A stretch of DNA of 64,000 nucleotides from an uncultured Paracoccaceae bacterium (GCA_951812305.1 CATOSB010000004.1:186001-250000), one strand, 5' to 3'; shown: positions 1-11,268, numbered from the stretch's first letter. The notes: a model not told the origin generated them from the sequence alone. Numbers and translations are program-made.

Positions 1-157
1 CGCTTTTGCAACGTTGTCAAATGCTTGAACGCCAGCATTTAGTCGCTACCGCACCACAAATTTCAGCCGCACAAGGCGCCCTCCAGGCCGGTCGCTGCCC
101 TGTCGATCCGTCACGGTAGTCGTTTTGACTAGGTCTCTTGAAAGAAAGCGGCATCGC
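1..157. other. no gene seen at left edge
   Basis: I see no coding region, RNA gene or clear hairpin here. It lies downstream of the leftward DMT transporter gene and may hold its transcript end. Confidence 0.5.
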
Positions 158-1072
158 TTAGGTCGCGAACAACCGCTTTAACGCGCCATACTGGCTCAGC
201 CCAACGCCACCCAAAATCAACGTCAGAGCCCACAACAGGCTTGGCGGCAACGGCTCCGACAAGAATATCCAGCCCAGAACCACCGCCCAAAGCGGCACCA
301 TATAGTTGGTCAGGCTCATAAATGTCGGCCCTGCTGTGCGAATGACCTGTACACGCAGAAAATTCGCGGTTGCAGTTGGGATCAATCCTAAAATGACCAA
401 CCAGAACAACGTTTTACCGTCTATCGTGGTCGGAATCCCTTCTGCAGCAATTGCGGCTGGTACCACCAGCATCGCCCCGATCGCCAGCAATACGCCGGAC
501 AACCCGATGGGATCCACGGGCGGCAAACGGCGCATGAAAACCGAACTCACTGCGTAACACCCCGCCGCCGCCAACACAGCGACACGGCCCGGGGCCTCGC
601 GAACATCGCCGGACGCCTCAAATGCATCGCCCCCGATCAGCACCACGATTCCGATGAATCCGATCACAAAACCCAGCGCCTTGCGCCAGCTCAATTGCTC
701 TCCTGCGATCAGAAAATGCGCCAGCGGCAGAACCATCAGGGCAACGGACGCCATCGACACGCCGGTGAATCCGGCCGTCACATATTGCTGGCCCCACGAA
801 ATCAGCATGAAGGGCAGGGCGGAACTCAAGGCCCCAACGATCAAGAGATTAACCAACTCCGCGCGGGTCAATGGCCGCTCAAACAAGCGCCCACCGCGCA
901 ACCGCCAAACACCCAGCGTCAAAACGGCCGCCAGAACGATCCGCGCGCTGGCCAGCCAGAACGGTGTGATGCCCTGCAGCGCCAGTTCAATCACCGGAAA
1001 TGTCGCGCCCCAGACGATGCCAAGGGCTGCGATCATGATCCAGCTGGTACGGTCAATCCTGATCTCAGCCAT
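158..1072 (-). CDS. DMT-superfamily (EamA) permease
   Basis: This 304-residue protein is almost entirely hydrophobic, with about ten membrane segments arranged as two EamA repeats. The first repeat starts near residue 12 (IMIAALGIVWGATFPVIE) and the second near residue 165. Length and the N-terminal WGATFP-type signature fit drug/metabolite exporters of the inner membrane. Substrate cannot be told; relatives export amino acids or other small metabolites. It is followed, on the same strand further upstream, by ilvC, but a strong hairpin between them suggests separate transcription. The start chosen begins MAEIRIDRTSW and gives the usual family length. Confidence 0.9.
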   Translation of the reverse strand: MAEIRIDRTSWIMIAALGIVWGATFPVIELALQGITPFWLASARIVLAAVLTLGVWRLRGGRLFERPLTRAELVNLLIVGALSSALPFMLISWGQQYVTAGFTGVSMASVALMVLPLAHFLIAGEQLSWRKALGFVIGFIGIVVLIGGDAFEASGDVREAPGRVAVLAAAGCYAVSSVFMRRLPPVDPIGLSGVLLAIGAMLVVPAAIAAEGIPTTIDGKTLFWLVILGLIPTATANFLRVQVIRTAGPTFMSLTNYMVPLWAVVLGWIFLSEPLPPSLLWALTLILGGVGLSQYGALKRLFAT

Positions 1073-1090
1073 GTCTTGTCCGCCAAACAG

Positions 1091-1119
1091 AAAGGCGCGG
1101 CAACCAGCACCGCGCCTTT
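1091..1119 (-). terminator. hairpin terminator after ilvC
   Basis: AAAGGCGCGG pairs perfectly over 10 bp with CCGCGCCTTT across a 9-nt loop, 50 bp after the ilvC stop. Read leftwards, the second arm runs into CTTTCTGTTT, a short T-rich tract, as expected for a Rho-independent terminator. Confidence 0.65.
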
Positions 1120-1168
1120 AGAATTGCTTCGGTGAGCCGAGCGTACCCCGGCCCATCCCGTTCGCAAG

Positions 1169-2777
<1,609 letters not shown>

Positions 2778-2935
2778 ACTGGGACTCGACTGATATGCAA
2801 ATCCTTCGCGCTTTGGCGCAGGACGCCACGCAATCGGCTGCGGTGCTTGGCCGCGAACTTGGTCTTAGCCAGCCCGCAACCTGGCGCCGGATCAGACGTT
2901 TGCGTGACGCGGGCGTACTGTCGGGCAGGCGGCTA

Positions 2936-4172
2936 GTCCCTTGATTCATCCGATTTGCGGGTAAAGGTGAGCAAGTTTGATGCGTGCGTCTTTAGTTGAG
3001 AATCGCCATGTCACCTTTGCGGATGCGGTGTTTCGCTCGGTTTCCCATGCCTTTGCTTCATTGGCCAAGGTGTTGCGATCAGGAATGCGGCGGTCGAGAC
3101 ATTGACGCGCAAGTGTGCTGAGTTCACATTCTGCGATGTTGAGCCAGGAGCCGTGTTTGGGCGTGAAGTGCCACTCAAACCGTTCGACAATGCGACGGGC
3201 TTCATCAGGTGGAAAGGCCTTGTATAACGACGCCGGGTTGTGGGTGTTGAGATTGTCCTGAACCAGTGTAATCCGGTCAGCCTTGGGGAAGTGGGTGTCG
3301 GCGAGGTCCTTGAGAATGTGGGCAAAATCGATGGCGGTTCGGCGGTCTCGAACGGCAACATGGCGCCAGCCTTCAAGCGGGGCAAACAACATGAACAGGC
3401 TGGCCACACCCGCGCGCTCGTATTCATAGTCGAAACGGGCTTCGCGCCCCGGCCGGATTGGGATCGGCGTACGGGTCTCAAAGGTCAGCTGCTTGCTGGT
3501 CTCGTCAAGGCAAACCAGCGGGCGGGCCGGATCATAGGGGCGCGTGTAGACTTCCAGCACATCTTCCATCGCAGCAACAAAACCTGCATTGGCTTTCGGA
3601 GGGATCACCCAATAGCGGCTCTTGTGCGGTTTGAGCGCGTTTTTTTGAGCACCCGATGGATCGTGCTGTCGCTGGCTGCTTCAACGATGCCCAATTCGAC
3701 CACGCGCGTTTCCAGAAGACGCAAAGACCAGCGCGCGTGACCCTCCGGTGGTTCCGAACAGGCCAACGCAATGAGCTTCGCCTCAGCGGTTCCATCAAAG
3801 ATTGCTGGCGTGGACGGGGTCTTCTGCTTTTTGCGACCCAGAGCCGCCTCAAGGCCTTCTTCCACAACCTGGCGGCGGGTACGGAATACTGTGGAAACAC
3901 TGGTCTCCAAAGCTTCTGCAATCCGCTCGTCATCCCAGCCGCCACTGTCTGAAGATACATCTGCCTTGAGCAATATCCGCGCCTTGAGCAGTCGATACGC
4001 CGCCTGCCGACCCGTGCGGATCATATCCTCAAGCTGCAACCGCTCACCAGCATTCAGTCGAACAACATACTTCACAGCACGACCACATTTTGACATCTCA
4101 ATACCCTCCCAAAATCTATAGCAGAGTGATTCAGAAAAATATCACAACGTCAAATCATGCGAAGCGAGGGAC
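2936..4172 (-). mobile_element. IS630-family insertion sequence (A), 1237 bp
   Basis: Both ends read TAGTCCCT inwards, followed by an imperfect inverted repeat of about 27 bp. The flanking dinucleotide TA is present on both sides (2934-2935 and 4173-4174), the known target duplication of the IS630/Tc1 group. It carries one two-frame transposase on the minus strand and sits inside an Lrp-type gene. Confidence 0.93.
2946..4096 (-). CDS. IS630-family transposase (two frames, -1 shift)
   Basis: The first frame (4096 to 3605, 163 aa) holds the helix-turn-helix region (DDERIAEALETSVSTVFRTRRQV). The second (3608 to 2946, 220 aa from a GTG) is the DDE catalytic domain: VCLDETS, LVQDNLNTHN, and WHFTPKHGSWLNIAECE with the final acidic residue. 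Just before the first frame ends, CTC is followed by seven A and then C (near 3640). A -1 slip there gives KKNALKPHKSRYWVIPPK, joining the domains as in related single-frame proteins. I therefore read it as one transposase made by programmed slippage rather than a broken gene. Confidence 0.88.
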
Positions 4173-4464
4173 TAGATTTGAACCTCGAAAAGATCGGTTT
4201 TGGTGTGACCGTGTTCCTTGGTGTGAAACTGGCAACAAAGGGACGGGTAAGTCTGGAAGATTTCGAACGCGCTGTTTCGGCCATCCCCGAGGTGCAAACG
4301 GTCGAACACGTCCTTGGGCTGTATGACTTCCGTTTGCGCGTCGTGGCGCGCGACCTCGCCGATTTTGAGCGGGTTCTGCGGCGGCGGATCATGACGCTTC
4401 CCGGGGTTGGCGAGGTCGAAGCAAACGTTCTTCTCAGTGAAGTGCGTCGCCCGGGCCCGATCTG

Positions 4465-4821
4465 ATGGATGTCTCGGGGCGAAACGCTGTTCGGCTGGCT
4501 TTGTCAGAATTGTTCCTCGACATTGATGTGGCAGAGCATGTGCCAATGATCACCGATGTCCTGCGGGCATCCGGTCAAAGCCTTCAGACACTGGAATTGA
4601 TCATGCTCGACGAAATCTATCCGGTCTGCCACTGGAACCTGCGTCAGGTCGCCGGCGAATGGACGGGTTTTAATCCTGTCTGGTTGGCTGCGCAATGTGA
4701 CCGCGCCGCCGCACAGGGGGAATGGCGAAAGGCAATTTACCGGCCCGTGCGACGCTTGGGTCTGCGGCGGCTGGTGCCGGAATGGAAAACTGTCAAAGAC
4801 AATCTGGCGTCGAACCCCTAG
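4465..4821 (+). CDS. small conserved hypothetical protein (DUF7079-like)
   Basis: The product is a 118-residue soluble protein with no signal peptide or membrane segment. The pattern ALSELFLDIDVAEHVPMITDVL, then LELIMLDEIYPVCHWNLR, resembles a family I know as DUF7079, whose function is unknown. Its ATG overlaps the stop of the disrupted Lrp gene (TGATG), and a class-V aminotransferase follows 47 bp later, so it was probably the third gene of an lrp-lrp-DUF-aminotransferase unit. The upstream insertion element may now separate it from its promoter. Confidence 0.7.
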   Translation: MDVSGRNAVRLALSELFLDIDVAEHVPMITDVLRASGQSLQTLELIMLDEIYPVCHWNLRQVAGEWTGFNPVWLAAQCDRAAAQGEWRKAIYRPVRRLGLRRLVPEWKTVKDNLASNP

Positions 4822-4868
4822 ACCGCGCATAACGCTGCAAAGAAACCATAGGTACAAGGAAACGGCCC

Positions 4869-5996
4869 ATGTCTGCGCTTTTGGATCACATCGACCCTGA
4901 CGGGTTGCTGGAATACTCGGTGGTCTTTACCGACCGCTCGCTGAACCATATGAGCGGCGCGTTTCAGCGCGTGATGCTCGATATCCGGCGCATTTTGGGT
5001 GAGGTCTATAACGCGGATGGGGTGGCCGTGGTTCCGGGCGGCGGAACCTTTGCGATGGAAGCGGTCGCGCGGCAGCTGGCGACAGATCAGAAGGCGCTGG
5101 TGATCCGCAATGGCTGGTTTTCCTATCGCTGGACGCAGATTTTCGAAATGGGCGGGATCCCAAGCGAAGAAACCGTGATGAAAGCGCGCCGCACAGGTAA
5201 CGCAATCGATGCCTCATTCGCGCCTGCACCGATTGATGAGGTCGTCAATAAGATCAGATCGGAGCGCCCCGGCGTCGTCTTTGCGCCCCATGTCGAAACG
5301 TCATCCGGCATGATCCTGCCCGACGACTACATTCGCGCGGTTGCCGAGGCGGCACACGAAACCGGCGGGCTATTCGTGCTGGATTGCATCGCCTCGGGAT
5401 GCGTCTGGGTTGATATGAAGGCTCTTGGCGTCGATGTGCTGATATCCGCCCCGCAAAAGGGTTGGTCAGCGTCCCCGGCAGCCGGATTGGTCATGATGAG
5501 CGAGGCGGCACTGGCGCGGGTCAAGGATACCCAATCTACTTCATTTGCGGCGGACTTGGGCAAATGGCTGTCGATCATGGAGGCCTACGAAGGCGGTGGC
5601 CACGCCTATCACGCGACAATGCCCACCGATGCGTTGCGCGCGTTTCGCGACACCATGCTTGAGACCGAAAGTTACGGATTTGAGCGTCTGAAGGATGCGC
5701 AATGGGATCAGGGTCGGCGGGTGCGTTCGCTACTCGCGGAACGCGGGATAAAATCCGTTGCCGCCGAAGGGTTTGAGGCGCCGGGCGTCGTCGTCAGCTA
5801 CACCAAGAGTGACGACATTCAGACGGGCAAGGCCTTTCGGGCCGAAGGGATGCAGATTGCTGCGGGCGTGCCGCTGCAATGCGATGAGGGTCCGGATTAC
5901 AAATCCTTCCGGCTTGGGCTGTTTGGGCTGGACAAACTTTATGATGTCGATGCGTCCGTGGCGCGCTTGCAGGCGGCGCTGGATAAGGTCCTGTAG
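4869..5996 (+). CDS. class-V aminotransferase (alanine-glyoxylate/serine type)
   Basis: This 375-residue PLP enzyme has the fold-type I pattern: the glycine-rich phosphate loop GGGTFAMEAVARQ near residue 60, DCIASGCVWVDM near residue 175, and the Schiff-base lysine in SAPQKGWSASPAAG (Lys197). The C-terminal domain ends normally (VARLQAALDKVL). Relatives transfer amino groups between alanine, serine or similar and glyoxylate or pyruvate; the exact substrate cannot be read. It starts at ATG 4869 and follows the small DUF gene. Coupling with two Lrp regulators suggests control by an amino acid. Confidence 0.88.
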   Translation: MSALLDHIDPDGLLEYSVVFTDRSLNHMSGAFQRVMLDIRRILGEVYNADGVAVVPGGGTFAMEAVARQLATDQKALVIRNGWFSYRWTQIFEMGGIPSEETVMKARRTGNAIDASFAPAPIDEVVNKIRSERPGVVFAPHVETSSGMILPDDYIRAVAEAAHETGGLFVLDCIASGCVWVDMKALGVDVLISAPQKGWSASPAAGLVMMSEAALARVKDTQSTSFAADLGKWLSIMEAYEGGGHAYHATMPTDALRAFRDTMLETESYGFERLKDAQWDQGRRVRSLLAERGIKSVAAEGFEAPGVVVSYTKSDDIQTGKAFRAEGMQIAAGVPLQCDEGPDYKSFRLGLFGLDKLYDVDASVARLQAALDKVL

Positions 5997-6084
5997 GTCC
6001 GCGCACCAGGTGCGGCGTGGTTTTGGGGAGGTCAACGTCGCAATTGGCATGAGGCAGACGTTCAAGAAATCCAACCCCGTGCGG

Positions 6085-6350
6085 ACTCAAGCCGCAGGCG
6101 TCGCGCGATCGCCTACCCGTCCCGCCTCTCACACATTGCCAAAGCAATGTGTTGCCGGCAGTGCATTGCATAATGATGCAATGCACGAGAGGAGGCTGGC
6201 GATTTGTTAAGGCTGGGTGCAAGCTATTGCGCTTTTACGGACTTGGCTGGGATAAATGGGCGAACTGCAGGGTTGGATGGCCATCCCACGGGCAGGCGAT
6301 CGCGCGTCTTGGTTCTTGAATTGTGAATGGTGGCTTCAAGGTCAATCCAG
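6085..6350 (+). repeat. dispersed repeat with double-hairpin core, copy 1
   Basis: The core at 6125-6192 begins CCTCTC and ends GAGAGG. It contains two perfect hairpins: ACACATTGC/GCAATGTGT, and GTGCATTGCAT/ATGCAATGCAC with an AATG loop. The right arm (6193-6350) matches, as reverse complement, the left arm of a second copy at 9.03-9.31 kb with scattered mismatches over about 150 bp. The left arm matches that copy's right arm more weakly (GCGATCGCGCG block). No coding is seen between 5997 and 6396. Confidence 0.8.
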
Positions 6351-6396
6351 CCGCTCAAAGACCAAAACGCCTTACCAAGATTAAATGAACGCACGT

Positions 6397-7581
6397 TCAA
6401 TCCGGCGCGGCGCCAAACCCGGCCCGCATGATCGCCTTTCGCAAAGGCGCGATGTCATGCACCACTCGCAACCCGGCTGTCCTCGCGGCGCGCAGAACCG
6501 GATTGTCAGACAGGCAAACACGGTTGAACGCCTCAATCGCGCGCCCGCGCAGTGCCACGTCACGCAGTCGTTCCTTGCTATAGTGGTCCAACACATACCG
6601 CGCGCCTGGATCGTCGGCACTTTCCATTGATCGCACCAGCGCCATGATATCATGCAGCGACGTGTTCAATCCTTGCGCGCCAATGGGCGGAAACACGTGT
6701 GCCGCCTCGGCAATCAGTGCAACGCGCGCGGCAGTCATCGCCTTTGCCGTCTGGGAAACCACTGGCCAGATGTCTATCTGGCCGTCGTGCGTCATATCCC
6801 CCAAAAATCCCAGCGAGCGGGCGTTCAGCGCCGAATTGAACGCTTCGGCATTCGCGTTCTTCAAATCCAACGCCCGCCGACCGTCCTCCATCCAGACAAT
6901 GGACGAACGTGGTCCCCTTTCGCCATCAGGCAAGGGCACGGTTGTGAAGGCCCCGCCACGATCATAAATCTCAGTCGAGATCCCGTTGTGCGGTTCTGTA
7001 TGACGTGCCGCGAAGGCCATTGCCTTTTGCCCATACCGCGTCGTCGCCGTCTCAATTCCGGCAGCATCACGCACCGCGCTCGCCCGTCCATCGGCGCCAA
7101 CCAGCAACCGTGCACTGACCTGCGTGCCATTGCTCAACCAAACTCGAATTTCCCCTTCGCGCGCCAGCATCCGGACAAAGCCCACTCCGCGCCGATACTC
7201 AACGCCTGCATGGTCCTGAACCAGACGCTCCAAAACCTGCAGCGCCACTGCGTTCGGAACGTTCCAGCCGAATTCCGCTGCGCCCAGATCGGCGGGCTGA
7301 AATACGCGGCTGTCTTTCAGAACCGGTGGTTCACCACCGCTGTCCACCAGACGAAGCGCCTTAAGCGGTGCCATCTCGCCCTCAAATCCGTTCCAGACGC
7401 CCAGCCGCTTCAACAATTGCACCGACGGTCCAAGGTAGGCTGTGCTGCGCTGGTCGCCGGAGGCCCGAATGCCCGGATCCACGACCATCACCGAATACCC
7501 GCAATCCGCCAGCGCCAGCGCCGCGATCATCCCCGCAATTCCGCCACCGGCAATCAGAATATCCGTTTCGTCCCGCGCCAT
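6397..7581 (-). CDS. UbiH/UbiF-type FAD-dependent monooxygenase
   Basis: The 394-residue protein starts MARDETDILIAGGGIAGM, a Rossmann FAD motif. It has the second flavin motif LVGADGRASAVRDAAG near residue 160 and the third motif ALIAEAAHVFPPIGAQGLN near residue 290, which is characteristic of ubiquinone-biosynthesis hydroxylases. The usual GD of the third motif is replaced by EA, as in other Rhodobacterales members. It probably hydroxylates a ring position in ubiquinone synthesis at the inner membrane. The next gene upstream on this strand is a HAD phosphatase ending 5 bp away, so the two are likely cotranscribed. Which ring carbon is modified cannot be told. Confidence 0.85.
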   Translation of the reverse strand: MARDETDILIAGGGIAGMIAALALADCGYSVMVVDPGIRASGDQRSTAYLGPSVQLLKRLGVWNGFEGEMAPLKALRLVDSGGEPPVLKDSRVFQPADLGAAEFGWNVPNAVALQVLERLVQDHAGVEYRRGVGFVRMLAREGEIRVWLSNGTQVSARLLVGADGRASAVRDAAGIETATTRYGQKAMAFAARHTEPHNGISTEIYDRGGAFTTVPLPDGERGPRSSIVWMEDGRRALDLKNANAEAFNSALNARSLGFLGDMTHDGQIDIWPVVSQTAKAMTAARVALIAEAAHVFPPIGAQGLNTSLHDIMALVRSMESADDPGARYVLDHYSKERLRDVALRGRAIEAFNRVCLSDNPVLRAARTAGLRVVHDIAPLRKAIMRAGFGAAPD

Positions 7582-7586
7582 AACTG

Positions 7587-8267
7587 TCAGCTAGGCTTCT
7601 GTGGCGAGGTCGGAAAGCCCGACACCGTGATTTGCGACAGAAAGTCCGTCAGATCGCGGGTGCTGTGGTGGATATGCGCGCCATCGGCGCGGGAATCGCC
7701 CACATGCACCGTGTGCATCCCAAGTTCGTGGGGCACCGCCAGATTGCGCGGGTCGTCTTCAAACATGATTGCGCGGGTCGGGGTCAGCCCGTCTTCAACG
7801 ATGATCGCATCAAATGCGTCTCTGTGCGGCTTTGGCCGCCAGCCGGTATGCTCGATCCCGTATACGGCGTCAAAAGCGCCTTCCAGCCCCCGCGCTTCAA
7901 GTACACGGGCCGCATAGGGCGTATCGCCATTCGTGAACACAATCCGTCGCCCCGGCAGCGCGTGAATGGCGTCCAGCAATTCAGGATCCGAAGAAAGCCC
8001 ATTGAAATCAATGTCATGCACATCCATCAAAAATTCCCACGGCTCGATCTGATGCTCTGCCATCAATCCTGAAAGCGTGGTGCCGAATTCAGACCAGTAC
8101 CGTGTGCGCAAGGCATCTGCGGCCGCTTTGCTCACCCCCAATTCCCGCATGATCCAACTCACCATCTTCACCTCGATCTGATCGAACAGCCGGGCAGACG
8201 GGTGATAAAGTGTGTTGTCGAGATCAAAGATCCACGTGTCGACGGGCGTGATGTCTGCGGCACTCAT
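7587..8267 (-). CDS. HAD-family pyrimidine 5'-nucleotidase-like phosphatase
   Basis: All four HAD motifs are present in 226 residues: FDLDNTLYHP (motif I, nucleophile Asp), RRIVFTNGD (motif II), WRPKPHRDAF (motif III Lys), and MFEDDPRNL (motif IV). DxDNTLYHP followed by a helical cap fits the SDT1/PyrIP group of pyrimidine 5'-nucleotidases, which dephosphorylate nucleotides in the cytoplasm. It lies directly upstream of the UbiH-like gene with a 5-bp gap, and is divergent from the GntR gene at 8359. Confidence 0.85.
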   Translation of the reverse strand: MSAADITPVDTWIFDLDNTLYHPSARLFDQIEVKMVSWIMRELGVSKAAADALRTRYWSEFGTTLSGLMAEHQIEPWEFLMDVHDIDFNGLSSDPELLDAIHALPGRRIVFTNGDTPYAARVLEARGLEGAFDAVYGIEHTGWRPKPHRDAFDAIIVEDGLTPTRAIMFEDDPRNLAVPHELGMHTVHVGDSRADGAHIHHSTRDLTDFLSQITVSGFPTSPQKPS

Positions 8268-8358
8268 GCCGCCTTGCTAGCCCGCCTTGCCCCTTGCGGC
8301 AATCTGCAGCTTGATCGATAGTCGCCAATCAGCCAGCGTTGCGCGAAGGGGGAAACGC

Positions 8359-9009
8359 ATGAACAGACCCAAAGAACCTGTCAAGGACGCCTATGCGCTT
8401 TTGCTGGAAGCCATAGACATCGGCACGTTCGGCCCCGGCGACCGGCTGGTCGAAAGTGATCTGGCGGATCGTTTCGGCGTCAGCCGAACACCCATCCGTG
8501 AAGCGTTGCAGCGGCTGGAAACCCAAGGGTTACTGGCGCGCGACGGGCGCAGCCTGATCGTCGCCTCGCTCGATCACAACCAACTGGCCGAGCTTTATAC
8601 GGTGCGCGCCGAACTTGAGGGCCTTGCCGCCTTTTTGGCGGCCCGCCACGCCGCGCCCGAAGAAGTGCGCGTGATGCAGCTCATGGTCGAAGAAGACCAC
8701 GCACTGGTTGACCAGCCCCAGGCCCTGTCGCGCGCCAATCGGCGGTTCCATCTGCAAATCCACAAAGCGTCGCACAATCGCTATTTGTTGCAACAATTAG
8801 GGCTGGTGCATCGCACAATGGCACTTCTCGCCACCACGTCGCTGGCCGCAGAAGGGCGCGGTGAAAACGCACTGGCCGAACATGCCGCGATTGTCGAGGC
8901 GATTGCCGAGGGTGATGGCGAGGCGGCCCGTCAGGCGTTGCGTGATCATATTTCACGCGCGTTTGAAACGCGGCTCAGGCTGGATGCGGCGTCCGACGAA
9001 GGGCACTGA
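8359..9009 (+). CDS. GntR-family (FadR/FCD) regulator
   Basis: I place the start at ATG 8359 ([20 protein letters not shown]), which has AAGGGGGA a few bases upstream; longer starts lack this. The 216-residue product has a winged helix ([29 protein letters not shown], residues about 30-60) and an all-helical FCD ligand domain with metal-binding histidines ([34 protein letters not shown]). FCD regulators usually sense small organic acids. Its target is unknown; the divergent HAD-UbiH pair is the nearest candidate. Confidence 0.88.
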   Translation: MNRPKEPVKDAYALLLEAIDIGTFGPGDRLVESDLADRFGVSRTPIREALQRLETQGLLARDGRSLIVASLDHNQLAELYTVRAELEGLAAFLAARHAAPEEVRVMQLMVEEDHALVDQPQALSRANRRFHLQIHKASHNRYLLQQLGLVHRTMALLATTSLAAEGRGENALAEHAAIVEAIAEGDGEAARQALRDHISRAFETRLRLDAASDEGH

Positions 9010-9034
9010 TGCCGGTAGGTCGAGAGCGAATTCG

Positions 9035-9310
9035 GCTTTTGGCCTGAAGCGAGCATTCGCAAATCAAGAGACAAGCCGCGCAATTGCCTCCCCGTGGGAT
9101 GGCGATGCAACCTTGCAGTTTGCCCGTTTATCTCAGCCAAGTCCGCAGGCGTTCAAAAGCTCGCACCCAGCCTCACCAAATCGCCAGCCCGTGGGGCCTC
9201 TCACACATTGCCAATGCAATGTGTGGCCGGCAGTGCATTGCATAGTGATGCAATGCACGAGAGGCGGGCAGGCGATCGCGCGGCGGCCCAAGGGCCTTGA
9301 TTCCGCGCGA
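9035..9310 (-). repeat. dispersed repeat with double-hairpin core, copy 2 (inverted)
   Basis: The core at 9197-9264 is nearly identical to 6125-6192 and is read in the same direction on the plus strand. Both outer arms are reverse complements of those of copy 1, so relative to its arms the core is flipped. The interval 9010-9375 contains no gene. Confidence 0.8.
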
Positions 9311-9375
9311 AGGGCGCAAGTCACCAATGCCCACTTCAAGCCAGTTCGCCGCGACCAAATCCGATCACTCTCGTT

Positions 9376-11268
9376 TCACCGCCCGGCACTCTCTACCCGA
9401 TCAAACCGGCCATGCCGGGTTTTGTCCCAGTAAAACGGTTTCCTCAGCAGCTCGAAAAACCCTTTGTAAATCGCAACAGCGGACAGCGGATGATACAACA
9501 CCATCGTGAACAGCCACGGTATCAGGCTGCGATGTTTGGGTCCGCGCGCGCCATACCCAGCGACTGCCAGATTGATCACCTCCGAAGTAATAAGTGCAAT
9601 TGCTGTCCCAATGATAGCGCCCCGCGGAATGGCTTCTATCGCGGGATGATCAATGCCCAGCCAGACCAGCCAGAACGACCACAGAAAAGGCGCCAGCGCG
9701 ATTTGCGAAATTGTGCCCAGAAAAAAGACCTGAAAACCCACAAACTTTCGAAACCCAAGTTCGCGGTAAAGCGTCACAGGTTCCCGCATATGCACCGCCC
9801 ATGTGACCGTATATCCCTTCAGCCAGCGCGACCGCTGCTTGATCCAAGGCCAGACCAGACAGTTGGCTTCTTCTTCCGTCACCGTGTCGATCAGCTCGGT
9901 TCTATATCCGTGCCGCGCAAGCCGTATCCCCAGATCGGCATCCTCGGTGACATTATGGGCGTCCCAAGCGCCCACTTTTTCCAGTGCCTCGCGGCGGAAG
10001 AAAACAGTGGTGCCACCCAGCGGCACCACGAAACCAAGCCCCGCCAGCCCCGGCAGGAAGGTGCGGAACCAGCCCGCGAAATCGAGTGTGAAACACCGCG
10101 AAAGCCAGTTGGTGCGCGCGTTATAGAAATCCAGAACGCCTTGTAAACATGCGACTTCCGGCCCGCGCGTATGAAACCGGGTCACAACCTTTTCGATTTG
10201 GTCGGGCGCTGGGGCGTCCTCGGCGTCGTAAACCCCGATGATCGAGCCGCGACAGAAATCCAACGCATAGTTCAACGCGCGTGGTTTGGTGCGGATCGAC
10301 CCGTTCGGCACTTCGATCACGCGCATGTATTTGGGCAACTCCGCGCGCGATACGGCCTCGCGCGTCGTTTTGTCATCGGCTTCCACCACAAGGCAGATAT
10401 CAAGAACCGCCTTGGGATATGTCAGCCTGCTCAAACGTTGAACAAGCCGTCCTGCAATCTCTTTTTCGCCAAAAAGCGGGACCATGATTGAGACCACAGG
10501 AAGCCGTGCAATGATCGGGGCAGGGGGCGTATTGTACTGCGCCCGGTTATTCTCGACCTGCCAAAGAAGAGCGGCAAGTTTCAGCGCGGAATTCGCCAAA
10601 AGCGTTACCACTGCCCAGACACAAACTGCGATCAGGACGGTTGCCGGGGCCAACAACGCCGCGACAACGCCAAGTATCACAGCCGCCAACAACAAGCGCG
10701 GCAAAGCCATTTGATGCCAGTCGCGACAACTTGCCTTTCGGGCAACGCGCATTTCGGCGTTCTCAGTCAGAGTAACGGGTGCCCGGTCGTTCAGTGCCTT
10801 GTGAATCGCGCTTTCCGGCGCGATGGCCATCCGGACCCTGCCAAGCTTTTGCTCCAGCACCGGGCGCAGGGCCTCAAACGCCTCTGGTCGCGAACAGGCT
10901 ACATCCACAAACCCGGACCGCAGCCGCCAAGGCACCAGCCCCTCTTTCAGACAGAACTGCGCCCCCAAAGTGTCCAACTGGTGTGCATTGGGGGGCTGAG
11001 CCGCCAGATCGGCCACGTCACATTCATATTGCTCGGCAATTACGTCAAACAACCGTTCTTCGTCGATCCATCCGCGCGCCAGAAGGATCTCACCAAAACG
11101 CACCCGTGTTCGCGATTGCAATTCCAATGCTTCCAGCTTTCGCGCAACGGTCAGATCGCCAGCCTCGACCAGCATCTGACCGATTGGCCGACGCACACGC
11201 GGCGCGCGCGCCGCAACGACACGCGGCGCGCCGACTTCCGCAAATTTGCGCAAGGACTGGGCGCTCAT
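9376..11268 (-). CDS. family-2 glycosyltransferase with N-terminal GspE-N-like domain
   Basis: This 630-residue protein combines two modules. Residues about 25-175 resemble the type II secretion ATPase N-terminal domain (RRPIGQMLVEAGDLT, FGEILLARGWIDEERL, DVADLAAQPP). After two membrane helices (about 187-235) comes a GT2 catalytic domain: VSIMVPLFGEKE, YDAEDAPAPDQ, VTEDADLGIRLARHG and the QRSRWLKGYTVTW (QxxRW) motif of processive synthases. Further membrane helices follow. It probably makes or extends an extracellular polysaccharide at the inner membrane; the N-terminal module may sense or dock a partner. Length fits known Rhodobacterales fusions. It is transcribed alone, downstream of carA on the same strand. 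Confidence 0.85.
   Translation of the reverse strand: MSAQSLRKFAEVGAPRVVAARAPRVRRPIGQMLVEAGDLTVARKLEALELQSRTRVRFGEILLARGWIDEERLFDVIAEQYECDVADLAAQPPNAHQLDTLGAQFCLKEGLVPWRLRSGFVDVACSRPEAFEALRPVLEQKLGRVRMAIAPESAIHKALNDRAPVTLTENAEMRVARKASCRDWHQMALPRLLLAAVILGVVAALLAPATVLIAVCVWAVVTLLANSALKLAALLWQVENNRAQYNTPPAPIIARLPVVSIMVPLFGEKEIAGRLVQRLSRLTYPKAVLDICLVVEADDKTTREAVSRAELPKYMRVIEVPNGSIRTKPRALNYALDFCRGSIIGVYDAEDAPAPDQIEKVVTRFHTRGPEVACLQGVLDFYNARTNWLSRCFTLDFAGWFRTFLPGLAGLGFVVPLGGTTVFFRREALEKVGAWDAHNVTEDADLGIRLARHGYRTELIDTVTEEEANCLVWPWIKQRSRWLKGYTVTWAVHMREPVTLYRELGFRKFVGFQVFFLGTISQIALAPFLWSFWLVWLGIDHPAIEAIPRGAIIGTAIALITSEVINLAVAGYGARGPKHRSLIPWLFTMVLYHPLSAVAIYKGFFELLRKPFYWDKTRHGRFDRVESAGR

Noticed and set aside
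6125..6192. CRISPR or tRNA-like structure at the double hairpin
   Set aside because: There are no spaced repeats, no cloverleaf with anticodon and no CCA end; it is a paired-hairpin repeat.
6652..7917. 421-codon plus-strand frame
   Set aside because: It is antisense to the UbiH-like and HAD genes and has no recognisable domain.
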